Assembly (NCBI GenBank): GCA_019925795.1
Contig: CM034315.1
Location: 11,954,200-12,018,199 of the forward strand
Direction of reading: 5' to 3'
DNA from: Dendrobium chrysotoxum
Taxonomy: Eukaryota > Streptophyta > Magnoliopsida > Asparagales > Orchidaceae
DNA: 64,000 bases
Part shown: positions 22,120 to 34,499 of the stretch, piece by piece
Layout: each line of letters opens with the position of its first letter
Position numbering within the stretch: the stretch's first letter is position 1
Notes under the pieces: model-generated
The model's database searches: none
What the model saw: the letters and a program-made list of their open reading frames with translations, nothing else
Told to the model about the DNA's origin: nothing
Translations under genes and position numbers: made by a program

Positions 22120-22779
22120 GCTTGACATTCTATTTATATTTTGAGCTCTAATAAAATATGTATGATTGTGAATATGTGAGAATTGTTATGTATATGATTT
22201 TATTTTTATTATTTCTTTTTGTTTATTTTTAAATATAGGCATTGTTTAAGACTATATAATGATTAAGTGAAAATTCTAGTGGTTTGCTGTTGGAGTCAAA
22301 AGTAAAGATAAAAAAGAAATTGCCTGGGGCACCATGAAGATCTCCCACAAAAGGATATGTGGAAGATGAATATCTAGTCAAAAATTAGTTTGATCAGGCA
22401 TGAGCTTTGTTGCATATATAAATATTTTTTTTTAAAGTTATCTTTAGGATTATCAGAGCTCCAATTTCAAAAAATTTATAGTTAACTAAAAGACTCAAAG
22501 AGATGAACCAAATGATACCAAAAATGATATGATTCAGGCCTAAAAGAACCTAGATTAAACAGTTGAATCATAATTAGAAACTGTAAGATATTAATTAGAT
22601 GGCCACACAATCTCCAAATATCATATGTTTATAATCAAATCCAGCAACTTGAAAAGACGAAACCAAAGAGCCCAAAATCTCCTAAGTCCAACATAATTAA
22701 CATTGCATAATGCTAAAAGAACGGTGATGATTGAGATAATCAATACGTGTTGTTTGATAGTATATTTTGGATTTTGGCT
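22120..22779. other. Intergenic DNA, possible upstream part of an LTR-like repeat
   Basis: No gene. The words AAACCAAAGAGCCCAAAATC near 22660 and ACCAAAAGAGCCCAAATCAA near 40434 are shared, so this may be the U3 of the LTR-like family called at 22780. Confidence 0.45.
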
Positions 22780-23420
22780 ATATTTATCAGATATACCACT
22801 TTAAAAAATATTATAAATAGGCCTCACCCTACACATGAAGGGGGCTTAGACCTTGGTTTGAGACTAAGAAGAGCTCATAAGCTTGAAGAATTATGGAGCT
22901 CCACTCGAACATCATTGTAGAACCATTGTTGTCGGACCACTACTTGAACGCCACAATTAGACCACATCCATCATACCATAGATCGATCACTACCAATGAG
23001 CCATTTCCCGACAACCATTGTTAGACCACCACCAGATTGCCATCAGACTGCCACCATTAGATCATCGCTAGACCACCAATACTCGACTTCGGTCCATTGA
23101 CTAACATCACCCGACTATAGTCCTCCAACAATCATCACTTGACTGCAATCCTTTGACCATTAGCTTGACTATAATCCTTTGACTATTGTTATCGACTATA
23201 GTCCTCCTATCCACTATCACGCTTGCCTGACTACATATGAACTATGAACCATTGTTACCTGACTACAAGCTACATTCACCAAAGCCCAATTACGACCTTC
23301 GAACCCTATTCGTCAAATGTTTCTTCAAATATAATCCTCTAACCACCATCGTCTGACTATAGTCTTCTCCCAACTATAGTTTTTTCCAATCATTGCCAAC
23401 CAACTACAATCTTGATGAGG
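22780..23420 (+). repeat. LTR-like repeat with TATA box and degenerate CATCACC(T)GACTA array, copy 1
   Basis: TATAAATAGGCCTCACC near 22815 is followed by a leader (AAGCTTGAAGAATTATGGAG) and then about 500 bp of irregular repeats around ACCATCACCCGACTATAGTC. The same order (a TTTTGGC..AAAT..ACT segment, TATAAATAG, leader, CATCACxCGAC repeats) occurs at 40641-41500 and 43690-43960, which argues for one LTR family. Primer site and partner LTR were not found. Confidence 0.45.
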
Positions 23421-23486
23421 GTGGGGTGGTGGCGCTTGCATCACTTATGTAATCTTCTTTTTTTTTTAGGGAGGAGGCGGGGGTCT

Positions 23487-24152
23487 TCTAGATAATTTGA
23501 AGAGCTAAGGTTAATTTGGAGGAGTTAATTTGATTGTTGTGATAAAGCTTGATGAATTTAGGTAGTAGGCCATAACTATTATAATTTGGCCATAATAAAA
23601 ACTCAATCTTCTTCCTAATGGTTCCACCTCTACAGAAACCAAAATTAAGAAAACTTGAACTTAATTTCTAGTTGAGGATCTAGAGAGTTTGGTAAACATT
23701 GAACAATATTTGGTGGGTATATTATGCTCTAAAACTAGTATAGGTCAATTTAATCTAAAATTGGCCAAGGATGGGGATTTAGTTTTGGATTTCTATAAAT
23801 CAGATCGAATTTAGAAATTCCACTTGGAATGGTGCAAGGACATATTCTAGATAGGATCTGAAAGTTTTTAGAATTTTTTGTGATTATTTTATTGGCCATA
23901 AATTGGCTACATCACTGTAACAACAACTTGATATACTATTAAGGATGGATTGATCTCCAGAATTTTGACTAGAATAACCCCAAATAAATTAGGTTTATTG
24001 AAGCATAGGTTGTAAACTAAATATCTGGAGATTTTGATGGGGTTTTGTATAGTTTAGGTTGGTCAAAAGCATCCCAGAGTGGAACTAGTTAGTAATTCCA
24101 AAAGACCTAGCCAATCCTAACTATGGGTAATTTACTTAGATTAAGAAGGATG
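23487..24152 (+). repeat. Direct repeat A, about 665 bp
   Basis: Highly similar to 25192-25854 in the same orientation, from TCTA-ATAATT-GAAGAGCTAAGG to GGGTAATTTACTT..ATTAAGAAGGA. Divergence is modest and there are a few small gaps. No coding frame. It may be an LTR part or a local duplication. Confidence 0.88.
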
Positions 24153-24533
24153 GAATGAGATTTGAGATTTTTTTAAGATAGAACACCGAAAAGAAGATTA
24201 CAGTAAAGACATACAGAAAAATAAAAAAAAACTCTACTCATTAAAATAGAGGTTCAAGGAGATCACCTGATCTCCTTGAGTATGGTCAGCCACCAAGTAT
24301 CTAAGCTACTTGAAAATTTTCTCCAAAATGTGGAAGCAAACCAATATCTACTTTATTTCAGTCTTAGGATGTTATCTATGACTAAGAACTCATGAAGAGA
24401 CACATCCCTTCATTTAATTTCAAACAAAGATGAAAAAGAAGAGGAGGGAGGGTCTGGACCATTACTTGGGCTCACTAGCAACCACCTACAAACACCTAAT
24501 TCTCTCATGCACATTAGTATGGTCGTCCCTTAC
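24153..24533. other. Spacer between repeat A and an LTR-like segment
   Basis: No gene. It holds a near-perfect palindrome at 24255-24278. Confidence 0.5.
24255..24278. repeat. 24-bp perfect inverted repeat
   Basis: CAAGGAGATCA and TGATCTCCTTG separated by two bases. Confidence 0.92.
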
Positions 24534-25191
24534 TGTAATACCCGTTGTTAGAAATTTAGGCTAAATTTTATTAATGATAGTTATTTTTAATTATATTAGT
24601 AATTATAAGTATTAGAAAATCTAATGTGGCTTAGAGGTAACCAAGGTTTAGGTTGGAAAAGTGAAAAACCAAGTTGGAATTTTTTTTTCTGCGGGCGCCA
24701 AGCTTGTCAGCACCGCAACATTGAGATATCAAGAAAATTGACAAAAAATAGATTTTGGGCATGCGCTAGCATTGTCACGGTGTCGAGTCTCAAGTGAGGA
24801 CATTCTAAGAGAATCTGGAAGATTCTTTGGGGGTGCTGCGATGCTAGAAAGTGAGTTTCATGATGCTAAGTCAAGTTAGAGGCTTTTAAATATAAATATC
24901 CAAATCCAATTGCTAACCCCATTTGCACCCCAATCTTGCCAGAGAAAAAAAAGAAGGAGAAGTCGAGGAAAAATAGGAGATAGAAAAAGGAAGAAAGGCT
25001 TTGAAGGTTGAAACTCAGGAACCGTCTGTTCAACTAATTGGGAAAATTGTTGGGCTCTAGGTAGGCAACTCATACTCTATTTCTGATTTCAATTCTAAGA
25101 TGCTTATTAAAAGATATGCTCATAAATATATTTTTCTTGAGTTTGGAAAATATTTCACCATGTAACTTTTAGTATATTGTAACCCACTATG
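24534..25191 (+). repeat. Gypsy-like LTR fragment
   Basis: It begins TGTAATACCCG, a start common to Tekay-type gypsy LTRs. A TATA-like TTTTAAATATAAATATCC lies near 24889, followed by a purine-rich leader (GAGAAAAAAAAGAAGGAG). The part AATATTTCACCATGTAACTT near 25148 matches AACTTTCACCGCGTAACTTT near 38506, so a related LTR occurs downstream of the Sirevirus. No internal coding region is attached. Confidence 0.4.
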
Positions 25192-25854
25192 TTCTAAATA
25201 ATTAGAAGAGCTAAGGTTAATTTGGAGGAGTTAATTTGATGCTTGGGATAAAGCTTGATGAATTTAGGTAGTAAGCCATAACTCTTATAATTTGCCCATA
25301 ATAAAAACTCAATCTTCTTCCTAATGGTTTTACCTCTACAGAAACAAAAATTAAGAAAACTTGAACTTAATTTTTATTTGAGGATGTCTCCTTCAATTTT
25401 AGCGAGTTTGGTAAGCATTGAACAAGATTTGGTGGGTCAATTGGTATAAGTCAATTTCATCTAAAATTGGCCAAGGATGGGGATTTGGTTGTGGATTTCT
25501 ATAGATTAGATCGAATTTTGAAATTCCACTTGGAATGCCATAAGGACATACTATAAATAGGATTTACAAGTTTTTAGAATTTTTTGTTATTATTTTATTA
25601 ACCAGAAACTGGCTACATAACTGAAACAACAACTAGATATACTATTAAGGCTGGATTGACCTCTAGAATTTTGGCTAGAATAACCCCAAATAAATTAGGT
25701 TTGTTGAAGTATAGGATGTAAACTAAATATCTGGAGTTTTTGATGGGTTTTGTATAGTTTAGGTTGGGCAAAAGCTTCCCAAAGTGGAACTGGTCAATAA
25801 TTCCAAAATAACTGGCCAATCCTAACTATGGGTAATTTACTTCAATTAAGAAGG
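25192..25854 (+). repeat. Direct repeat B, about 663 bp
   Basis: Partner of 23487-24152, about 1.7 kb downstream. A 28-bp-scale deletion and scattered substitutions separate the two. Confidence 0.88.
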
Positions 25855-26110
25855 ACAACAGAGATCCCGTCTTCCCGCAGTTAGGATCAACCGCAGATCT
25901 GATCTGAGGGTTAGCACTGCCGTCTAGCTCGATCACAACCATCCATTTTGAAATGGCGGTGGATCGAATGGCTGCCGCAGATTGCTGAGTCATTTAAGTT
26001 AAAAGCGCGTGGGGCCCGCCGCCTTTTCAATCAACGAGCAATGATTGCCCTCCACCACGCTTTTCCGCCTTGGCCAATCAGCGAGCGCCATGTGGGCCTC
26101 CCACCGAGAG
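25855..26110. other. GC-rich island between repeat B and the AT-rich tract
   Basis: Moderately GC-rich (GGGGCCCGCCGCC, CCTCCACCACGCTTTTCCGC, CCAATCAGCGAGCGCC) with a CCAATCA word. No coding frame. It looks like an LTR or element end, but I cannot classify it. Confidence 0.4.
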
Positions 26111-28590
26111 AATGTGTTTTTTAATTAAAATTTAATTTTAAATGCTTTTTAAAACCAAAAAACTTAAAAAAATGACTAAAAATTGAATATTAATCCAAAA
26201 ATTAATGAAATATATCAAATTGTTGATATTTTTGAGAACTTTAATTTAAAATTAAATTAAATTTAAAATATTTATATATTTTAATTAATGAATATTTAAT
26301 TTAAAAAAATCAAAATATATTTTTTAAAAATTTAATTCGTTATTTCAAATATTTTAAAATTTCAAATAAAAATATTTGGGATATTTTATTTTAAAATTAA
26401 ATTTTAATTTAAATATTTTTATTAAATAATTTGATATTATTCCATATCCCAATATTTAATTAATATTAAGATTAGTATTAATTTAATTATTTTAAACTCT
26501 AAAATTTTATTTTAAAACATCTTAATTAAATTATTAAATATATTTTGAGAATTTTAGAATTAAAATTTAATTTGAATATTTAATATGATTTAAATAATTA
26601 AATAATTAATTAATGTTTAATTAATAAAACATTCAATATTTAAAAAAAAATTAGTTGTATATTAATAATTTTTTTAATAATTAAATAATTATTCTAAAAA
26701 TATCTTAATCTGAGATTGAATTATTTAGAGATATATTTTATATTTTAAATCATTTTTAATTAATTAAACTTTCAAATATTTAATTTAAATCAAATTCAAA
26801 TAATTTAAAAAAAAACCTTAAGAAAATATTTTAAATGATTTAAAATTCCAGAAATATTTAAGACTTAAATTAATTTAATTTAAGAAATATTTTAAATATT
26901 AATTAATTTTAAATTAATTTAAATCATTTAATTAACACAAAACTTTAAAAATTTAAAACAAATTCATTTTAAATCAGAAAAATATGCATAATACCTTAAA
27001 ATTTCGAAAATTTTAACTATTTTAATTTAAAATTAATTTTGAAATTCAAAACTTAATTTAATTTAAATAATTTGATTTATTTTAATATTTAAATAATATT
27101 TAATTAAATATTAAACTAATTATTTTCAAAATTAAATATTTATTTTCAAATTATTTTAGATAATCAGAGGATCTCTCAATAACATATCTAAATTATTTTG
27201 ATGATATTTTATTTATTTTATTTTAAAGCTTTTATTCTCTTGTATAGGTTTATATATATATATATATTAAAATTTTGTTTAAAATTATATGTATTTAAAT
27301 CTTTAATTTTGAGAGATCCTATGAAACTTTAAACCTAGATTGAGCATGATTGAACATATTTAATGGGAATGGATAATTAATCAATGAATAATTATTTTTC
27401 AAATTATTTATTGATTAATTTTTCTAATTAATTAAATGTATCTTAATCGCAAGCTTAGGGGCACACACATGCACTTAGGTTAGGCTCTCCTAGACTTAAG
27501 TTTGATGGTAATTATGTGTACTTTATTATGTATGTGGTCAAGGGTTAGTAGAATTTTGATTCAAACATATTTAACCTAATGACACCTTAAGGACAACAAT
27601 TAAGGACATGTGCAGAGAACTTAGCTTAATTTTAGAAAATAGGATATACATCCTTTTGACTTAAAATTTGAACTATTTGAACTTAGTTACACCTTGAGCT
27701 TTAAGGAAAATTCTCATCGATTTTTAAAAACCATTAAGCTCCTTAATTAATTTTCTTAAGTTTAAACCTTAATTAAGCCCTTAAAACTTCCAAAAAATTT
27801 AATAAATCAAATTTAAATTACAAAAATACACATAATACCTCTAATTGACCAGAATTAAATCCTTAATCAATAAAAAAATAAAACCTCTTTGACTGGACAT
27901 CAAATTTGAGCTTAATTTAATTTTAATTAAAAATTAATATATAATTAATTAAATTAATTAAAAAATAATTAAAAGTTCTAGAAAATTTCCAAACACTTGA
28001 GAATCTCTCCTTAGGTTATTCTTGACCTTTAGAGTTGATTTCAAGAAGTTGGAAGTTCATTTGGACTCAAATCATTAAAACATCCTTAATGAAATAATTT
28101 TGAAAATTTAAATAAATACGTAAACTTTAAAAAATCATAACTAATTCTAGAAAATTTCAAATCAATCAAACTCAAAGTCATTCAACTCAAATGAAAATCT
28201 AATATTTATAAAAAATCTTAAACTTTCAAAAATCATTCAAATTTGAAATATTCAACTTTTGGTCAAATTTAAGTCAAAATTCAAGTCAAAACTTTAAACC
28301 TTCATAACTAAATGTAAAAAATCTAAATCCAGCAAACTTAGTGTCTAACAACTCATCTTAAGGTCTAATATTTTATAAAAATACTAACTTTTTAAAAATC
28401 AACTTAAATCAAAATGTCAACTTTTGACCCCTTTAATTAAATACCTTAAATAATTCAAATAATCCGAGAAAATTAAATAATTGATTTTTAAATCCAGAAA
28501 CATTAATTCAAACTTAAAACCAATAATTAATCAACCTTAATTAAGAATTATTAAATTTTAAATATTTATCAACTCAAATCATTTAATTAT
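26111..28590. repeat. 2.5-kb extremely AT-rich low-complexity tract
   Basis: Nearly all TTAATTTAAAT-type words, most strongly 26110-27130, with a (TA)n run near 27250. No coding frame survives. No fixed period is visible by eye, so I do not call it a satellite. Confidence 0.8.
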
Positions 28591-31301
28591 ACAGTGACCA
28601 CTAGGTAACCCAGGCCTACGAGGCTATTAACTTAGCCCCAAGGAAGGTGAATAAATTTCACGGCCTTGATGAGCAACAAAGGTGGTATCCAAAAAATAAT
28701 TAAAAATCAATCTTAAAATAAATTTTAAATCATTAAGACTTAAACTTTAACCAAAATCTTTCCTTAAGCCTTTAAACCAATCAAACCTCTAAACAACTTT
28801 AATTAAATGCCCTACATAGGACATATCCAAACCACACAGCCTACCTCACACACTTTAGATGGTTTGCTAGAACAACCAACACTAGTCTTAGGCTAGGCCG
28901 GTGTTTTACTTTCTTGCTGTTGTGTGCTGTATTTTATGTGGTTTTCACTATATGCTGGTTTTTAGAATTAAATAATCGATTGATTTGTTTATTTAATTTA
29001 TGCAAACTATGTTATGATTGATTGTGCGTTAGATACACCCCTCGGTTAGGGATAATTTATGCTAATCCAATCTTATGTAGGTGGCCATGCTTATACAGGG
29101 CATTAAAGTTAAAGGGGGCAAAATAAATAAAGCTTTAAAAATTGATAATATTTTCTACAGTTGCTTCAGAAATTTGCTTAAGACTCTCTTTAAATTAAAG
29201 AGCATAGCCAAGCATGGATGTGATTTGAACATTTTAAATTTGATTAATATAATTGCTCGAGATTGATTATAACTGCTTGGGATGTTCATATAACTGCTGA
29301 TTATTAGGATAACCCTGCAGGTTGTTGAGTATATATTTTTCTTTTGAATTCAAATGTAATTTGATATGAAATTGAGTTGTAAAGTTTAAAGTACTTTGAG
29401 AATAGGATTAAGTATTCAATTTGGAATCCAAAGAGGAAGGGACATCCCTGAGGGGAGAGTCCCTCTTTATTTAGAGATCTAAATTAGGATGATTTTAAAA
29501 TATCTAAAGAGAAAAGATAACACCCTCTCAAGGGGGAGTTTCTTTTCATTTGGATATCCTAACCTGATGATCCAAGGAGCTCATAGAAGAATGAAGAAGT
29601 GAATAATGAGAAGACCCATTCTCAAAGTCACTTGAGTCTTAGGATTAGAAATCCGGGTTGTTATCAGTGGTTCCCGACCACTTTACTTTTTTCTGTAAAC
29701 CCTTGGGTTGTATAATTAAGTGGCACTTGCCACATGAACTTTTAGTTTGAGTATTAATTTAATTGATTTAATTATTTAATTAATTATTTGATGTTGATTA
29801 CGATATTTGGACTGCATGCTTTTAGTAGTTTTTTGACGATTATTACATGTCGTATTTGATTTAACCTGAAACCCGATCAGAGGCTCATGAGGGCACGAAT
29901 AAAATTCTTCTAGTTTAATTAAATTAAAAATTTTAAGACAACATAGAAATTCTAACGCTTTAAGAAGTAAGCTCGGGACTGTCGGGAGTCTTTCATGTAT
30001 ATATTTTGAACACTTCTCTTCCTTGTTAGGCACCTCCCCACTTGCGAGTTATGGCAGTCCACCTGACCTATTAGGGTGTAGTCCTGTCAAGGGAATGTTG
30101 AGCATTCTCTAGGATAAAATTATTTTTAAGCCTTTTTTTAAAAATTGCTTTATATATGATTTCAAGTATTCAAGTCAATTTACATTCATTGCATTAGATA
30201 CAAATTAAAGAAGTATCTAAAACTTTAATTACATCTACTCAAGCATCAATTTACCCAACATATGTCAAGGGGATAAATTAAGGATCTGCTCTAGATGTAG
30301 ACCATATTCTCAAACTCAATCTAATTAACGTCCCTACCACTCTTTCATAAGTGATCAGACTCATGATTTTGAAGCGCCTAGGTGGTTTAGCTTGCTCCCC
30401 AATCTAGGTCGGGGTAAGTTCAGATCTTGCATTGCATTAGCTAGGTTCCGAGTCATTGATTTTTAGTACCCACTTTAGACTTAGATTTTAAGATAGGCTC
30501 AAGCTATAAGACCTCAAACTCTAGGAATCGAATCCCAACTTTCTAATAAAATTGATCATTCAAATTAAACATTTATTTCCATCAAAGTCAAGCCCAACAC
30601 TTATGATAGGCTGGGGTACTTCTGAAATGATTCAGAATCCTAAGCACCTCCTACCCCTCTTCCTTTGACCTCTAGAAAGAGCTGCTCAACCTTGAACCAT
30701 TCCCATTTGAGAATTCCAACTTTTACCTCATTTGATATTGATATTTGAATTCTTAAATAAAATTCGTACCGCTATTTTAATCGAGAGTATTCGTAGAAAA
30801 TTTCTGATTTTCTATGATGTAATTAACTAGAGGGCTTGTGCTCGTAGGAGATTTAAAAATCTAGATCAAATTTTTAAAATTAAGTTTTCAAAACCCTCAA
30901 TTAATTATCTTTGAGAAATTCTAATTCGACGATTATTATCATTATTTTCAAATGATTGATAATTAACGATATCTTCTTTCTTTGAGAAGATATATCGTTA
31001 TATTATCATGATTTTGATTAAGAAATTAATGATTTTTTATCTAAATTATTGTAGTTAAATATTTGATCAAACATCATTTTGATCCTCTGGGATCATATAT
31101 TATCCTACCTTGAGTTTGACTATGATAATCAGGATAAATCTAAAGTTTTGTAATCTGAACCTATTAGTGAATGATATGTTTATCTTTCAAGGTGATATAT
31201 CATTCATAAAGATGTGTTCGATTCCAAAACTAAAATTTCATAAATTTTAAATTTTCCAAAAAAAATTAAACTTTTTCAAAACTATATTTTTCAATCAAAC
31301 A
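28591..31301. other. Unclassified intergenic DNA, probably old retroelement debris
   Basis: No gene recognised. Patches with LTR-leader character include AGGCCTACGAGGC near 28612, a CCCTGAGGGGAGAGTCCCTC inverted segment near 29447 and GGTTCCCGACCAC near 29670. Two hairpins lie at 30964-31000 (AACGATATCTTCT with AGAAGATATATCGTT) and 31168-31207 (TGAATGATAT with ATATCATTCA). Confidence 0.45.
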
Positions 31302-32718
31302 TGACTGTAATTAGGTAACCGTGCACACACACAGGGGGAGAGATAAACTTTAAATTGATTTTTCTTTGCTGATCATACTATATGATTGATTATCATACTA
31401 TACGATTTATTATAAGTTTCCTCTAGAATACAGTTAATCAAATCATGACTTTAAATTTTAAATTATTCGTACTGTACGATGTCAAGTCGTATAGACGACT
31501 AATAGTGTATGAAATAGGGTTCGTACCAGATTATACCAAATGAACACATATAATTTTGAACTGTTTATACAGTATGATGTACATTCATACAGATGACTAA
31601 CAGTGTATGAAATAGGATTCGTACCGGATGAGTAGGTTCAGTTTTGAACTGTTCATACAGATAATGTATGTTCCTACAAATGACTGACAGTGTATGTAAA
31701 TATGTTCATCCCAGTTCGTACCAGACGAAGCCCTATTTTGATGAACTATTTGTACTATATAATCTACGATCATACCATACAATTGTAGGACGGATCTCTT
31801 ATAAATTTCAATTTTTGGACAGTTTTTCTTAGATTTTCTATAAATTAAGTCCTAAAAATTGACTGAAAAAGAGACCTTTGCTATGAATTTCTCTTTACAG
31901 TGGCCATTGAGTGTGAGTGTTTGGGAGAGATTATGAGAGTGAAGTGTGAGAGATTAAGTGAGAGGGAGTTGTGAGAGATTCACAAGGTCGCCCAAAGCAA
32001 GGATCTCTTTGTCTTCTTCAAGTTTCTGCCAATCTCCTCTGGAGGCTCTTAAGAGAAGATCTTCAATATTGTGTCTAGGATCTTTGCCTTCACTAGAAGG
32101 GTGAAAAAGGATAACGGTTCTCTATCTTTACTATGAGGGTAAAAAAGGATGATGGTTCTCTACCTTCACCAGGAGGGTGTAAAAGGACATGGCGGTACTC
32201 TGCCTTCACAGGAGGGTGTAAAAGAATGTGACGGTACTCTGCCTTCACTAGGAGGGTGAAAAAGGATATGATGATATTTTGTCATCACTTGGAGAGTGTA
32301 AAAGGTGTCAGCTTTCTGCCGCACCGAGTTGGTGAAAGAGAGTTTATAAGGGCTTCTTCGCCTTACTGTGGGGGCAAAAAGAGAGTCACTTTTGTTTAGT
32401 GTACTACCTGGAGAAGGAGTCTGCAGGGAATGGACGTAGGTCAAGTTTGGATCGAACTATTATAAAATTTGGTATTCTTCTGTTCTCATTAATTTTTTCG
32501 CACTTTATATTTTCTGCACTTTAAAGTTATGTGGTTGAAAAATCTTTTGTGTTAATCATATTTAAACAACTGCATATTTTAAGATCAATGATTTAATTAT
32601 CTAAAAGATTAAAAAAGATTTTCAAAATCTAAGATATTTTTAAAAATAACCAATTCACCCCCCTCTTAGTTAGCCTTGGGACAGTTCTATAAGGTCTAAC
32701 AACCTACATGAACTTTCA
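31302..32718 (+). repeat. Sirevirus 5' LTR
   Basis: It runs from TGACTGTAATTAGG to ...GAACTTTCA just before the primer site, 1417 bp. The 3' portion from 31567 aligns with 37012-38292. The start is set by comparison with the split LTR at 57299-46805 (minus), where both share an ACACACAC...GGGGG block. The LTR contains two internal tandem arrays: about three units of roughly 95 bp at 31467-31700 with GTACGATG/CATACTAT words, and a 38-40-bp array at 32075-32330. Confidence 0.75.
32075..32330 (+). repeat. 38-40-bp tandem array in 5' LTR, about 6 units
   Basis: Each unit reads roughly CTGCCTTCACCAGGAGGGTG, then AAAAAGGA and GACGGTTCT. The 3' LTR carries about nine units of the same repeat at 37540-37890. 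Confidence 0.9.
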
Positions 32719-32720
32719 AG

Positions 32721-32733
32721 TGGTATTAAAACC
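32721..32733 (+). promoter_or_regulatory. Sirevirus primer-binding site (mutated)
   Basis: TGGTATTAAAACC stands where the initiator Met-tRNA primer site TGGTATCAGAGCC is expected. The changes are C-to-T and G-to-A. Confidence 0.75.
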
Positions 32734-32769
32734 AATTTCAAAATTAAGGTTTAAACTACTTTTTGAAAA

Positions 32770-33895
32770 ATGATCATGGTTAATTTTGAAAACCAAAATA
32801 CTGATGAAGGATATTTGATTACTAGACTACCTCTATTCGATAACATTCCTTTTTATTTTTGGAAAACTCGTATGTTTACTTTTCTGCAATCACTTGACTA
32901 TCGCATGTGAATGTTAGTACAGGAAGGCTATACTACATCTACTAGAATTGTTGATGGCATTAGAGTTGAAATACCATTTATTAATTAGACTTTAAAAGAA
33001 AGAGAATTAGCACAATTAAATGCAAAATGTTTAAATAATTTTTTATGTACTTTGAAATCTGAGGATTATATGCATGTTTCTACTTACAAAATTGAAGAAG
33101 AGATCTGGGATAGACTTTGTATAACTTATGAAGGAACAAATGAGGTTAAAAAATCTAGGTTGAATATTTTACTACACGATTATGAACTATTTTGCATGAA
33201 ATCAAATGAGTCAATTTCTTATATGTATATAAGATTTACACAAATTATTACCTTATTGCATGCTTTAGGTAAAACTTACAAATTCAGAGAAAGTAAATAA
33301 AATTCTATATTATTTACCTACTGCTTATGATGCAAAGATAACTGCCATAACTGAATCAGAAGATCTGAACATATATTCTATTGATAATCTGCTTGGACCA
33401 CTAATTGCTTATGAGCAAGGAGTGAATCAAAGATAGATTAATGTAGGAGACAAGCGGAAAGAAAAGAATATAGCTTTGAAAGTGGATGATTTAGAGAGTG
33501 ATCAATCAATGCCTGAGGATGAAGAAGATATTGCACTTATGGCTAGGAAATTCAAAAGTTTTTTTAAGAGAAAGCAACGACGACGTCAGTATTAGAACAA
33601 AGGTATGTTCAATAAAAATCCAAAAGTTTCTAATGAAGTTATTTGTTATGAATGTAAAAACCCTGGGCATATAGAGACTGATTGTCCAAATCTCAAAGCT
33701 AATCCTAATAAGAAGAAAGTTGAGGAGAAAACTAATATCAGGAAGGGCAAGAAAAGAATGCAAATAGCTTTCTAGGCTGACTCAGCTTCAGATTCTTCAG
33801 AAATAGAAGAAGAAGAGTATGTCACAAATTTATGCTTAATGACAGATAAACTTGATCATTCAGATCAAGAGGAGGTATGTGACTTATCCTAAAAT
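32770..33895 (+). pseudogene. Sirevirus gag with zinc knuckle (broken)
   Basis: NFENQNTDEGYLITRLPLFD and YFWKTRMFTFLQSLDYRM begin the capsid domain. LNILLHDYELFCMKSNESIS continues it, and the nucleocapsid knuckle CYECKNPGHIETDC (33644-33685, C-X2-C-X4-H-X4-C) is intact. An acidic tail (SDSSEIEEEEYV) follows. Stops fall at 32908, 32986, 33593 and 33773, at least three of them where Trp is expected. The frame also shifts near 33295. The protein would form the virus-like particle and bind element RNA. Confidence 0.88.
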
Positions 33896-34499
33896 TAGAT
33901 GCTAGTCTTAATATTGATTATTTGAATTTATAAAAAGAGCATGAAAATCTTAGGAAAGATCATGTAGACATAGATAGCAATCACATGGCCTTGCTAGATA
34001 AATTTTATGATTTGAATAAGAAGCATGAACTATTGAAAACATCCTATAATAAGCTTGAAAATAATTTTAAAGTATTTATGGGTGAATCTGATCAAAGGGA
34101 ACATGAGTTAAAAATTGAGAATTCGATTTTGAAAAGTGCAAACTCATATCTAGAAATAAAATTGAAAGCTATTATGAAAAATAAACTGACAACCACACTT
34201 GAACAATTACATAATCCTAACAAAAAATTTTAAGTTTAAAACCTAGGAAAAGATATCATAACTCATATAGACTAGTAAATCCTTTTCATGGAGTAAAATA
34301 TTTTTCATGTGAAATGTTAGGGCATATTTCCTACACTTGCACTATTTATAGTATAACATATTTAGTGTGGAGACCTAAGATACATAAATCATAGCATATC
34401 AATATGCATCGGGATTATTATTGCCAAGAGGTGAACCCAAATTTATTTAGGCTTCCAAGTCTAATGTTTGATAATTTTGTAGAGGTTCTCTCATAAAAG
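33896..34499 (+). pseudogene. Sirevirus gag-protease linker, coiled-coil-like (broken)
   Basis: The open block at 33985-34233 (LDKFYDLNKKHELLKTSYNK, LENNFKVFMGESDQREHELK) is charged and leucine-spaced like the coiled-coil region between the zinc knuckle and protease of Sireviruses. A second knuckle-like CEMLGHISYTC segment follows near 34310. Confidence 0.7.

Noticed and set aside
26111..28590. Centromeric satellite or organelle DNA insert
   Set aside because: No regular period is visible, and there are no organelle genes or tRNAs.
32075..32330. CRISPR-like spaced repeats
   Set aside because: Units are contiguous 38-40-bp tandem repeats with no unique spacers, inside a plant LTR.
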